Of a DNA stretch of 64,000 bases, positions 1 through 10,786 are shown piece after piece (the stretch's first letter is position 1; each line of letters opens with the position of its first letter). The stretch spans positions 1,219,001 to 1,283,000 of the forward strand of contig OZ025207.1 of NCBI GenBank assembly GCA_964019055.1, given 5' to 3'. This DNA is from Anthopleura xanthogrammica (taxonomy: Eukaryota; Cnidaria; Anthozoa; Actiniaria; Actiniidae). Under the pieces are notes generated by a model. That model made no database searches and was not told where the DNA came from. It saw only the letters and a program-made list of their open reading frames with translations. Both the position numbers and the translations under genes were made by a program.

Positions 1-159
1 CATGAATATTCTACACAAAATTGAGGCTAACCCTGAGCAACAGAGAACTAGAAACTGGAGTATTCTGTAACACTGTAGTATTTTTGTTATTAATCCAAAC
101 TAATACACGTACATCTCACAACATAATGATTAACGATATTGTTATTTTGTTTCCATCAG

Positions 160-238
160 CTTGTCAGCTACTTTAGTCAAGCCACCTTTGAATGTATTGA
201 TGCTGTCAAGCTCTGGCCAGTCCATACATGACAGACAT
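160..238 (+). other. Exon-like module (79 nt) with acceptor and donor signals
   Basis: A pyrimidine-rich stretch ending in ttccatcag precedes the module and cat|GTAAGT follows it, giving good matches to a splice acceptor and donor. After one leading base the frame is open for 26 codons, including the peptide NVLMLSSSGQ. The mirror copy at 62321-62399 keeps both splice signals, and two further tandem relatives lie at 62848-62957 and 63640-63731. I do not recognise the peptide. It may be a real repeated exon or a repeat that happens to carry splice-like ends. Confidence 0.25.
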
Positions 239-631
239 GTAAGTTGAGCTTTTAGATACATGCTAGTTAAACAATGGTTTTGAGTGGCATACCATGGAAT
301 ATCTCACAGCTCACTTGTATTTTCCACCCAGGCTGGGAAGGGGTACTGTCTTTGTACAGATGTTTTAGCTTGGGGGTAATGTTTTCCCATTGCAGACCAT
401 GTGTCATTCCCTAGAGTATCAGTTCTTTGTTTGACAGTTGCCCATGAGAAGACACATGAATATGGATGCAATGCAAAAAAAATCTTATTCGCCGGTAACA
501 AAACAAGTAGGGGACTGGAAACAAGTTTCTCACATTTGATTTAATTCACAAACAAACCCCATGATAAGAAAGAGAACATAAAAATGAGTAAGAATTGAAA
601 GGTTGAAGGAAGTTTGGATTAATAACAAAAT

Positions 632-1065
632 GGGAAGCAAGGGTGACGAAGTGATGAGAATACTCACCTCTCACCAATGTATCCTGGGTTTGAGTCTCAG
701 TGGCATATGTGAGTAGAGTTTCTAGTACAGTCTCTCCTGTGCTTCAAGGGTTTTTTTTGGGTTCTTGGGTTTTCCTCCCTCTGCAAAAAATTAACTTCTA
801 AATTCCAATTCAATCATTGCCGAACTGAAATGATATTATGATATTTTAAAAAATTCTGAAAGGAAGGAGAATTTATGTGTGGCTGGATGATTTGGCTGGA
901 TGCCATACATTTTGAATCATTGCTTTGAATGCTCATGACATTGTCTATAAGGTCAAACATCCCGAAACTTGGACATTAATCTTGTTATATGTTGCTATTT
1001 TACTGGAACCTTAATTAAATTAGTTTTTGAAACTTGGACCCAGTTCCTTGCTCATTTTGTTACCA
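632..1065 (+). mobile_element. tRNA-derived SINE with long 3' tail, copy 1
   Basis: The 5' part has an RNA polymerase III B-box-like gggtttgagtctc near 690. Next comes a block common to all SINEs in this window: tatgtgagtagagtt, tctctcctgtgcttcaaggg, then a pyrimidine-rich ggttttcctccct core. A 3' tail of about 145 bp (about 920-1065) follows; it starts near tttgaatgctcatgac and ends near gctcattttgttacc. The same tail follows the SINE at 22733, so body and tail probably form one family. The mirror copy is at about 61491-61925. Confidence 0.75.
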
Positions 1066-1740
1066 CAAATTACATGACACATGGTCTGAAATGGGAAAGC
1101 AAAAAAAGGTCTATTGGCAGTCTGTTTGAAAACTCAAGGTCCTTATGAGGACTGCCACTTGAACAAAGGGAGTACACCCCCAGGGATTTTCCAGTACACA
1201 CACACATGAGCCTTTAGGTGAGTGTGTTTACTAGCAAAATACAAGTGATGAGTGGAATATTCCATGATATGTTATCATAGAGATTGTACAAAAAGGAACA
1301 ACCAAGAAGATTGCTCCTGGATCATTGCAACTGTGTTTGCAAACAATTTTCAGAGATTTAATTGCACCATTCTGTGTTTTCAGGTGTCACAGTTCTGTCA
1401 TACTCACATCAAGCAAGCTGTTGTGCTGCAAAGCCTTGTCAGATGATGCAGCAACATCAAGATCCAGTCAATCAGTACTGAAGATAAGAAGCTGTGATAT
1501 ATCTACCAGGAAAAGGATCGAATGCTGACAACAACAAAATAAAACAGGAAATTAGAATATATATCAAAAATTTAAAAAAAGGATTATCTAAAGATTTCAA
1601 AACAATCAAAATTGGCATTTAGAATCATGAAATTTTAGGCTTATCTACTAGTAGGGATTAAAAAAAAAGAAAATAGGAAAGATACAGTGAAAAAAAAAGA
1701 AAAGAATAAAAGGAAAAAATCAAATTATATTCTAGGAAGT

Positions 1741-1890
1741 GCCAACATATAGCATTAAGAGGGAATTTGAAGTTTTAAACATTTTTTTTGCTGTCTAGAA
1801 AATTCTAAAATTGAAAACAATTTTCAATAAAATGACAGAAAAAAGCAATTTCAAATATATTCAAAAATCTCTTATAGGCTATATGTTGGA
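1741..1890. mobile_element. Short inverted-repeat element (MITE-like)
   Basis: The ends are the inverted pair gccaacatatagc and gctatatgttgga, 150 bp apart, with an A/T-rich interior and no ORF. The mirror pair is at about 60.67-60.80 kb. No target duplication could be fixed with confidence. Confidence 0.5.
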
Positions 1891-1950
1891 ATTTCAAATG
1901 AAAAAACAGAATTTTCAAAGAAAAAAATCTAGAAATTTCCAAAAAAAGTT

Positions 1951-2412
1951 AGAGGACTGGCCAAATTAAATTAGAGCTGTGCAACAGCTACAATGAAAAA
2001 CCAATTTAAAAATCAATTTTCTTCATTATTTTAGAAGTTAAGCTTGACAAAAATTCCTATTTTTAAAGGTCAAGACAAAAGCAACAAAACAAAATTCAAA
2101 TGACCACAATATAGGTTATTGAAAATAGTTCATGCCATAAAATATATGGTAATAATTTTTTCATTCATTTTGATATGGAAAAAAAAATTCATTTGTTATT
2201 TCAAAAGATAATACTTTTATTTAGTGACTTATTTCATAATGACATCATCAACCAAAACAAATTGCTATTTTGAAAAGAAAATACACCAAAACCATCAACT
2301 TTTTCTGATTTAGAAATCTTATTTAAAAAGTCGGAAAAAATATATGTGATTGTAATATCTCTTATTGTTCACTTCTGATGTCATTATGAAATAGGTCAAA
2401 GGCCAGTCCTCT
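1951..2412. mobile_element. MITE-like element with AGAGGACTGGCC termini, containing a second inverted repeat
   Basis: The 12-bp ends agaggactggcc and ggccagtcctct are perfectly inverted, 462 bp outer to outer. Inside at 2226-2397 is a second inverted pair (gacttatttcataatgacat and atgtcattatgaaataggtc). This looks like a nested insertion or a composite foldback. The mirror copy is at 60153-60614, with the inner element at 60168-60340. Confidence 0.6.
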
Positions 2413-2419
2413 ACCCACA

Positions 2420-2693
2420 GATATTAGATATAGGAGAGTGTTTCACTAGGAGACTAACATTCAATCGGACATTCAATTCAAAGATTACTATACCAAATCA
2501 TTAACACATTTTGCAGACTAGTCAAGAGTTCTCAGCAGAGTTACAAAACATGAGGAAATTCTTGGTTGATCAAATCCAAGGAATATTTTATGGTGCTGGC
2601 ACTGATTTAATTTTCATTCTAACTGGCTACTGATTTCATTTCTTTGCTGAGAACTCTGCTAGTCAGAAGAAACACTCTCCTATATCTAATATC
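2420..2693. mobile_element. MITE with about 25-bp terminal inverted repeats
   Basis: Both ends carry gatattagatataggagag and continue into tgtttc; the repeat is essentially perfect. The element is 274 bp and non-coding. It lies directly beside the AGAGGACTGGCC element. Sub-terminal gttctcagcagag and ctctgctagt are also inverted. The mirror copy is at 59856-60145. Confidence 0.75.
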
Positions 2694-2738
2694 ATTATCA
2701 TTTATTATTTGTACACCAGAAAAATGAAATACACTTGA

Positions 2739-5719
2739 TACCTCCCACGAGGTCCTGCCAGTACCAAACAGAAGCTGCCCCACCAGACCAGGAAACCATT
2801 AAAGGCGGTACAACATTGCTGCTCTTGGCAGAGTCTAACCTTGAGGCTGTGATCAGACGACTGCTCCGGTGATGAAGGTTAACGGTAAGGATACCAGGTG
2901 ATGGTCCTCTGCAGATTTCATGTTAGTGCGCTGACGGTATAAATGCCAGTCACTGTGAAGGTTAGTGCAAGTAGGAGCAGAAATAGCCATATCTTACTAT
3001 TCATGGGTGTGTACAGCAGTGATACTTTGGGGTGGTGAGCTCAATAGGTGTGTATAAGACACCATTCAGACTTCCATAAAGTAGATTATCAGCCTGGGAA
3101 GACTAGGAGTTGAATCATTTCTAGGTGATCTAATCTTAAGTTGAATGATGTTCGGCTAGACTGATCTACAAGGTTCTATCATAGGATTGTAATTTAATAA
3201 GTTTTTTCACCAGCAAAATAAGACCTCAGTTTTTTCTAAATTCTAAAAATACTGCTAGATAAATTCCTGACAATTTCTTTCACTAAAAATGTTCACAAAA
3301 TTGAATAAAATTTGAATGAATGAATACCATCCAAAAATTAGAAGAAAAATAGAAAGAAATGAAAAAGAAAAGAAAAATCGTGAAACAAAATAACTATGAT
3401 TAATAATTCAAAAATATTTCAAAAATGGATCAAAAATAATTCAACTTGAAAATTATTATTGAAAAGAACTGGTATCCTGCAGTAATATATTGAGTAAACA
3501 TAAAACAAATCAAAATATATCTTCAAATCTTACCCATTTTCAGAAACTGAGGTCTTACTTAAATCTGCTATCATACAACATTTAAAAAAAAAATTATTGG
3601 CAAAATCCAAAGTATGATTCCTATAAAAATTACATTTTGTTGGCAAAATTTGCAAATGTTTTGAAAAAAATTAATTCATCCAAGTTAATAAATTAATTGA
3701 ATTATTTGAGCCAAAATCACTATCATCAGATGGTATTCAAGGCATTGAAAAACTAGAGAAAGCAACTACACTACACTATGTGCATCACCTTTTCAACCTG
3801 TGAATATCACAAAACTTAAAATTTGCTATTAAATTTCAAAATTGAAAAATCAGAATCACCAACCAACATTTTTGATCAAAAAAAGATTAAGATTTAATGA
3901 ATAATATGAACAAATTCAGCTGTGCAGTAAATCATGAAATTATACACTAAAAGTGCAAACAAACAAACCCAAGCCAAATAATGCTAATGGGAAATGAATG
4001 AATAGAGGATAAGGTGAGTCATCAAAGAATGGCGTCCAAACACCATACCTCACAATCAAGAATGAAATGCAACTATACAAGTAAAACCAAGAGTTGTTTT
4101 ACTATGAATTATTATGTCCAAAGCACTTGTATATATGCACAAGCTGTCCAAAATTGAAACATTTTGAAATCAAATTCTCAGTGACTTAAACATTGGCAAA
4201 TACTTGAAACGTGTCACAGAATACCAACTTGGCCATGAAAATATATTGTGGAATTTAACTGAACAGTTTATATTGATGCATGTAGTGTAGTTGCTCAAAA
4301 ATTGATGAACGAAAAAAAACCTTTGCAATTCATTAATATGTCAATCTTTTACGGTATTTTAACTTCTGTTGAGAAGTTTTTTGCTGGTGAAAAAACTGAG
4401 TCTAGGAAAAATAACTTGATAAACTTAGGAACTTAGAAAAGTCATACAAGTTAAGAAGTAATGCTAAGACATTAAACTAGGATAGGACTCCCTTTAAAAT
4501 TGCTCTTAAACTTTACTGTGCAGCCATGTCAACCAAGGCTTATCTACTATGCAAATGGATCATAAAAATTATCTAAATTTGAAAAAGTTCAAAATTTAAT
4601 TTGGTTTGAAAACATCCTACATGGCTTTGTTTGAGATAGATGCACAAGAGACTTAAAGAAACATGTCCAATAATAACCATAGGCCACGTCCCTTAGAAAT
4701 CAACTAGGAGAGTGGATTTTGTATCATTGTAAATTCCAAATTGATCTTGAATCATGTGTTTTAGCCATGAGTCTCTGGCTCAGGAGACTGAACAATCATT
4801 TCTTGAATGATCGACAAACATATAATAGAACTACATTCTTGGCAAAGCTTATTTGACCTCAAAACATACAGCTATGCACTTTGCTGGCTTTTTTTCTAGA
4901 CTTCAAAATCCACTCTAGTAATTTTGACTCGTAACAGCATAAAAATAGGATATTGAATTAGTTTCAACCAAATTAATAAAGTCACTTGATTCACTACTTG
5001 AATAGAATTTTTGGCTGTAACGGTACAGTCACATAGATTGATTGAGGTCCCCTAAGAAGACCTTGAATAACTTAATATTTAGACCAGTCCCTTAGCAGAC
5101 ATTGAATAAACTAATATTGAATAATGAATAAATTAGACCCAGTCCCTTAGCAGTCTCAGAATACATGAATATTTAATTGAATACATTATAGGCCTTAGTC
5201 CTGTAGGGAAACATAAATTGTTGTTGAAGGGTTAAAAGTCTAGGTTAGCTTTTCATATTGAATTGCATGGTGGTAGTTTCCTTTTCGGGATAGACCAGCT
5301 CATTTTTCACAAGTTTAGTAGCCTAGAAACTTCGTTATTTTAGTCTTCGCAAACCAGGCTTGATATTAAATCACATAAACTTTATGGGAGTCTGAATACC
5401 GCCTTGAGCTTATTGATCACACCACTCTAAGATATACATCACGGTTGTGCAGTAAAACCTATGGGTAGTGAGGTATGGCTATTTCTATAAGTCTCCTACT
5501 TGTACTGACCCTCGCAGTATAAAGGCTGGCTTACCGTCAAGGTACTTTCATGAGCCTGTAGGGGATTCAGAGTCTGATGTCCTTATCGATAATCTTCACC
5601 ATCGGAGCAGCCACCTGGTTATGGTTTCATAAGATGACTCTTGTCGGGACAGTAAGTACTGCCTGGTCCTGGTCTACCGGGGTAGTGAGACTTGGTACTG
5701 GTAGGGCCACGGGGAGGTA
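2739..5719. mobile_element. 3-kb element with about 450-bp terminal inverted repeats
   Basis: The left end (tacctcccacgaggtcctg onward) and the right end (reading back from ggggaggta at 5719) align in inverse orientation for about 400-480 bp. Shared blocks include the agtaccaa end, ggagcag, gcagtataaa/cggtataaat, gtaggag and cttccataaag. The ends TA-CCTCCC and GGGAGG-TA suggest TA target use, but the flanks do not prove it. The 2-kb interior is A/T-rich, has no transposase-like ORF, carries further inverted blocks (3203-3235 with 3541-3560) and a tandem repeat of about 60 bp at about 5045-5200. It is best read as a non-autonomous foldback-type DNA element. The mirror copy is at 56799-59810. 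Confidence 0.65.
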
Positions 5720-6030
5720 TTTTTTTGTAAGGGTCAAAAGGGCGTGGAGAGGGTAAAGATGGACTTCATTAAAAAACACAGGAATACCACTAAGTCTGAA
5801 ATCAAACTTTATTTCAAACACAACACAAGTAAAGTCAGAAAATTTCAAAGGTAAAAAATTTCTAAGTCCAAAAACTCATCATACCACACACTCACTTCAA
5901 AAATTCTGAGTCTAAAACAGCAAAAAACCAAGATTCTTACCTCCAAATCATAAGTCCCTCATTATTATTGCCTGAAAACTCTAAGACACAAAGTGCATGT
6001 TAATTATATCCTCCCAGAAAGCTGACACGA

Positions 6031-6230
6031 TTTTGCCTCCCCCAGTACAAGTGATCACCTCCCCCCAGTATAAGGCATGAACCCCTCCCCCCATTTTTAG
6101 TTAAACCCACCCCTCCCAATATGATTTTATTCCCCTCCCCCCAGTACAAGTGATCACCTCCCCCCCAGTATAAGGCATGAACCCCTCCCCCCATTTTAAG
6201 TTGAACCCCACCCCTCCCAATATTAGTTAA
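6031..6230. repeat. C-rich tandem repeat, about 98-bp period, two units
   Basis: Two units begin at about 6041 and 6139, each with ccccagtacaagtgatcac, gtataaggcatgaac and several runs of five to seven C. The opposite strand therefore has repeated G-runs, a potential quadruplex former. The mirror at about 56318-56475 has diverged and rearranged more than its flanks. Confidence 0.7.
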
Positions 6231-6620
6231 ACCCAGTTGTAATTGACCATAAAGCATTTTTACAAGTGCCATCATTGACTTTGAAATAGATATTGAAGTC
6301 TGTATAAGTATGATCTCCAATTGTACTGGCATTTTGTGTCTTCAAAGATAATTCCAAAACTTGTAAACTTCAAACGTTTTTGGTAATGCATCAATTTGTT
6401 ATTTCAACTTTCAAACTTCTAAAATTTATCATCAAATTTCAATCTGTGATGAGGGATTTTACTAGAGGTTTTAATGGCATACCGGTATCTAGCAATATGC
6501 TAGGAAATTGAGGAAAAATCATTCATTGCTAATCTCCTTGGCTAGTAAACAGTAGAGGATAAGGGTGGTTTCATTTTGAAGTAAAATCCCTCTATACCTT
6601 GGTCAATTACAACTGGGTTT
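6229..6620. mobile_element. Inverted-repeat element with 20-bp ends
   Basis: aaacccagttgtaattgacc at 6229-6248 and its exact inverse at 6601-6620 bound 392 bp of non-coding sequence. The left repeat abuts the C-rich array. It is partly preserved in the mirror near 55.92-56.31 kb. Confidence 0.5.
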
Positions 6621-6687
6621 AACTTTATCTCTCCAATCAAATCAAGGACAACAGACAATGTATTAAAGTGTGCATGTTGTTTGTGAT

Positions 6688-7086
6688 CATTCGTTTGAGG
6701 CATGCTAGCGAAGCTTGGACATAACAAACAAAAACAAAGTACTGTAGGTTGCTATTTGGTTTCAAAAATCATGGCCAAGACAGTATTGCATATCCATTTA
6801 ATGTGGAAGAGTCCTTGTTGCACCTTGTTATTCACAAGTTTTCATTTTTTGTTTGACGGTATGCAAAGACAATCCAAAATGTGCAAGTTGCTATATAATT
6901 ATTTCACTTAATTGATGAGACAAATCCTCAATTTCTTGCATCTGGTTACTATTCACTTCGCAGGAAAAGATGAATATGGAAAGTTCATACAAAGTTCATC
7001 CTGTTGTGCATGACCATAACTTCAGGATAAATATTTTGGTCTTATTACTACTAACCAAGTCATTTGCAGCATGCCTCAAACGAATG
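6688..7086. mobile_element. Inverted-repeat element with perfect 19-bp ends
   Basis: cattcgtttgaggcatgct at 6688-6706 is the exact inverse of 7068-7086. The 399-bp element has no coding potential. The left copy has about 40 bp (near 6775-6815) that the mirror (about 55.49-55.85 kb) lacks. Confidence 0.55.
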
Positions 7087-8221
7087 TAATGATTGGTATG
7101 TGTACTTCACCCCTCCCCCCTTGTCTCAACATTTTTATTTCTCAATAGTGACAGGGAACATATTGTTTGGGTGAGGGTGGTGGAAGGGTTTCCTGGCTGG
7201 CTGACATGCCTTTATTACTCATCATGATGGGATCAATCAATAAGAATTAAATAATGCACATCACAAAAACAACCTGAACAGGAGAGATTATCTACAAGGA
7301 ACATGTACCAATGAGACTACAAATACCTATGAAAATCCATTGAAATATTGTGTCCCTTTCACAATTTCACACACACACTTCATTTTGAGTTAGCTCCAAT
7401 TACCACGATGTGCTATAAATTAGCTACACTAAGTTAGAAAAATCCTTGCTTTAAAATTGTAATAGTGAATAGCTCGTAGAGAGAAATTGTTTACTTACTG
7501 TTTTACAGACTGCTATAATGTGCTGAAGACACAGTTCCTCACAACACGCTGTGTAAATTTTGAATTGCTCTGAATTTGCTTGTAATTTCAACTTATCTTG
7601 TACCTTATGTCTTATGTCAGGGATGGGTGAGGAGCCAGGGGGACTTTAGCCCCTCAACTCTTTTCGTTTTGCATAATCGTCTTGAATATTTGATAGTCTT
7701 AGCCACCCCCACTTTTTCCCTTTAATTTGCATACTAGCCCCACCCTTAGCTTTAAAATGTACTCTGTTGTCCCTGTATATGAACTGATATGAAACTGCAA
7801 CCTATGATAATCACTAAGCTCTAATCATAACCTGTAGTACATTATGGACAAAGTGCCAGAAAGAGGCCTATGTCCTGTTGTCTATTCACTAGTGGAGTTT
7901 TGTCGGCTTTTCATGAATAAAAAATTTACTGAGTCATAAATATAACATTTTAGAAGAAGTCAATAAAAAATTAATTTAGTTATTAGCCAAATTTGATTAC
8001 TTAGATATTCTGAGTTTAGAAATAGAAATAAAAGTTATTTCCCTGAATTAACAATTCAAAAATTGTCGTGGTAATAAATACAGAAAATCTGTTGTTTCTT
8101 GTGTTTGACATTCTTGAGTAATGCTTCAATTTATGAAATAGCTTTCTGCAAAACCTCTAGATTATTCAAGTATTTAATTGCTGGGCCAAAATTGGAATGA
8201 TACACCCACTGTAGAGAGACC
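7087..8221. other. No supported feature
   Basis: A/T-rich sequence with short C- or G-rich patches (7116-7140, 7630-7770) that look like old transposon fragments. No ORF, RNA gene or clear repeat ends. The mirror is about 54370-55490. Confidence 0.5.
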
Positions 8222-8505
8222 TATCTTATAAATGGGATGGCAATAAAAAGTATAAATAATAAATGGGATATAACAGTGGCTTTCCACAGACAGAGTGGTT
8301 CTTCATCCACTGAAATTCAAATTGGAATTTAGAAGATGATTTTTGCGGAGGGAGCTCAAGGAAAACCAGAGAAGCTGGAGAAAAACCCCTTGAAGCACAG
8401 GAGAGAACTAACAAGCAACTCTACTCACATACAACACTGAGTCCGGTGGGACTCAAACCTGGGTTACATTGAGACAAATGCTCTTACTGCTGCACACACA
8501 TGTCT
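8222..8505 (-). mobile_element. tRNA-derived SINE, copy 2
   Basis: Read on the minus strand, B-box ggtttgagtccc is followed by tatgtgagtagagttg, tctctcctgtgcttcaaggg, tttttctcc and ggttttcc, then a 3' part ending in an A/T-rich tail. The mirror copy on the plus strand is at 54072-54365. Copy 1 and this copy share the whole central core. Confidence 0.8.
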
Positions 8506-8977
8506 AAAAGGTATTTTGAGGGTCCAAGTGTCTAGAAATGTACTTTAAATGAGTAATGATTTCTATGAGAAACCGTCTATTGATGACAAATTCTAAAGTT
8601 TTAATTTTGAGAGAAAAAAGTGGATGAAAGTGCATAATAGGCTGCTTGTATGGAAAGTAATAATCAAATAAAAGCATTTGAGTAAATAATAGACTTTGCA
8701 ATTTGGATTATTTGATCCTGTTTTAGCTTATACAGAATAAACCACAGGGTCCCCAGCTAGCCAAATACTGTTATGTCAAGTGGGAAAGCAGTTATATTCC
8801 AAGGGAAAAAAATTCCTTTTTTTAACAAATCATTATGACAAACAACATTTAACAGATACTTGGGAAGCTTTTACACATTTCTTGGTTAATATGAGGCAAT
8901 TTCTTTGTATTATCAACATTATCAACTGCAATTTAAATGAAAGTTTAGCTAAGAAATAGCCTTCTCATACACTCCCT

Positions 8978-9064
8978 CCCCCCCCCCCCCCCCCCCACAA
9001 TGAAGAGAATTCCCTATAAATTTGTCTTTTAAAAGATAGCCAATTTATGAGGGGGGGGGGGGGG
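8978..9064. repeat. Poly-C (19) and poly-G (14) tracts 54 bp apart
   Basis: A run of 19 C at 8978-8996 and a run of 14 G at 9051-9064 flank a short unique segment. The mirror near 53.54-53.61 kb has only short runs, so the homopolymers expanded in the left arm or shrank in the right. Such runs are also common sequencing-error sites. Confidence 0.8.
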
Positions 9065-9839
9065 CAGATATGCTTCTTAAAAGATAATGAGAATTTCTTC
9101 TGGTAGATAAGAAATTAATGCTAATAGAAATAACCAAAAACTGCCTCAAATTGTGTTTCCCATGAAATGTGCAAAGGTTACTAAGCAAATACAACAACAA
9201 TAACAGTTTCCATATCAATTACACATGAGCCAGAAAATGGATCACAAGTAATTAAAAAAGCAGTGAATAAGTTTGTGGTACAAGCACTTCAATTTAGCAG
9301 GACAAATAATTGCATCGTAATCAAACATATATTACTACCATGGGAATGCATCACAAGGGACCAACGTTGTATGGGCAAGCGTTTTCATTTTATACCATGA
9401 GTCATTCCCTTGAGTATTATTAGTTGTGTGAAACAAATAGCTGCGGTCATGTTTGTAGTAGCGGGGGTAAAAACTACCAATTGTAATTGATTTTATTGTA
9501 GAGGGCACTCTAAACAATTTGAATTGGAATCTAATATGATGGTTTTATAGAAGTATGAAACTGGAGAATATGACAAAACCGGGAAATCAAGAGAGACCCA
9601 ACCAATCTCTTATTATATCATGTTGTGTACAGCATTTGAGCCTTATGACATTGCATTCTAAAAAACCTAAGGGTTATTTCAAGGTGCCAGCTTTTACACG
9701 ATCAAGATCTGAAATACATGCTGCATGCTTTGTTGGAAGATTTCCAGCCCATCTGTGGATTGGTTTCCCACATTGTAATTGCTCACATTATGCTCAACTC
9801 CCATGTGCTAACACCTGACCACACTTACCTTACATGCAA

Positions 9840-10245
9840 CAATTTAACATCCTATCAACACACTACTGACACAAGTGCCACACCAGTATACCAACAGTTT
9901 ACATCCCACCAACTTGCAACAACAACCAACCTGTTCCACTGTGACAATAGAGTGACATCTTAACAGCTCTCTTACTGGGCACAACATTCTACACACACAC
10001 TACTGTTTTGTGATTTTGCTATTATTACTGCAAATTGGTAGTCTTTGTCTGAACTTTTAATCTACCTGCAGTTAATGTAGTTACTAATGATTGGTATTCC
10101 ACATAGTAATTGCTCACATTATGATCCATTTTTCTTTACTAACACATTTCTACAGTGAAATACTTACCTCTGGTGTACTTCTGGATTCAATCAATACAGG
10201 ATACAGGTAAATCATAATGGGATACAAGGTGTAATAGCAAATCTA
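9840..10245. repeat. 400-bp repeat, inverted copy at 16418-16782
   Basis: Blocks such as caacacactactgacacaag, cttgcaacaacaaccaacct, gtgacaatagagtgacatct and aggatacaggtaaatcataa occur here and, inverted, about 6.5 kb away. Part of the unit is also duplicated in tandem just upstream (about 9750-9835). Each palindrome arm thus contains its own smaller inverted duplication. Mirrors are at about 52345-52745 and 45400-45775. Confidence 0.7.
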
Positions 10246-10483
10246 GCAATATATTTGGAATAAAATATGCTGAATTTATACAAAATATATTCGCATTACT
10301 CCAACAACCATGATTAATTCTTAGGTTGAAGGTTAGTTCAAAGTTAATAATTTCTTAAAGTATTTGAAAATAAAGTTTACTTTATGTCATGGTGTAATAG
10401 TTTTATTTTTTGGATATTTTTTGTTTATCTGAGAATTTTAATTGGCATTAAAATAACTAATTGATATTAACTCTATTATGTAA

Positions 10484-10783
10484 TTAAGGAATTTGTTTGA
10501 TGCTCAAGCCTTGTCTCAAAGCAGTATGGAAGACGAGATTGAAGATGGGACTTGTGCTAAGTCTGTTTTAGCTTTGACAATTGCACACCAACTAAGAACA
10601 AGGAGATGCAGTATTTGCTCAGGCAAGTCTTTGGAAGAATTGCTAGCCTTACAGAAAGAAGGCACAGTACTTGAGCAAAAAGTCATATTTCAAAAGCCAG
10701 CGACTTTGGCAGACAAAGTAGTCAAGTCTGTAAGCCACTCAGAGGTTCTACAGGCAAACCTGCTGTATGTGATGACATACTGA
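10484..10783 (+). CDS. Unidentified ORF, about 96-100 codons, probably not under selection
   Basis: This is the most protein-like frame in the arms. It is acidic near the start (MEDEIEDGTCAKS) and later contains SICSGKSLEELLALQK. The first ATG is at 10526; upstream the frame stays open from 10484, after a stop at 10481. I recognise no domain, signal peptide or membrane segment. The mirror ORF at 51815-52105 has the same length, but of about nine base differences seven change the amino acid, which is not the pattern of a constrained protein. It may be an exon of a dead gene or a chance ORF inside a repeat. No promoter or polyadenylation signal is evident. Confidence 0.2.
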   Translation, partial: LRNLFDAQALSQSSMEDEIEDGTCAKSVLALTIAHQLRTRRCSICSGKSLEELLALQKEGTVLEQKVIFQKPATLADKVVKSVSHSEVLQANLLYVMTY

Positions 10784-10786
10784 ATA

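Noticed and set aside
6000..6332. 110-codon minus-strand glycine-rich ORF
   Set aside because: Its repetitive glycine-rich part is a translation of the C-rich tandem repeat; the mirror frame differs.
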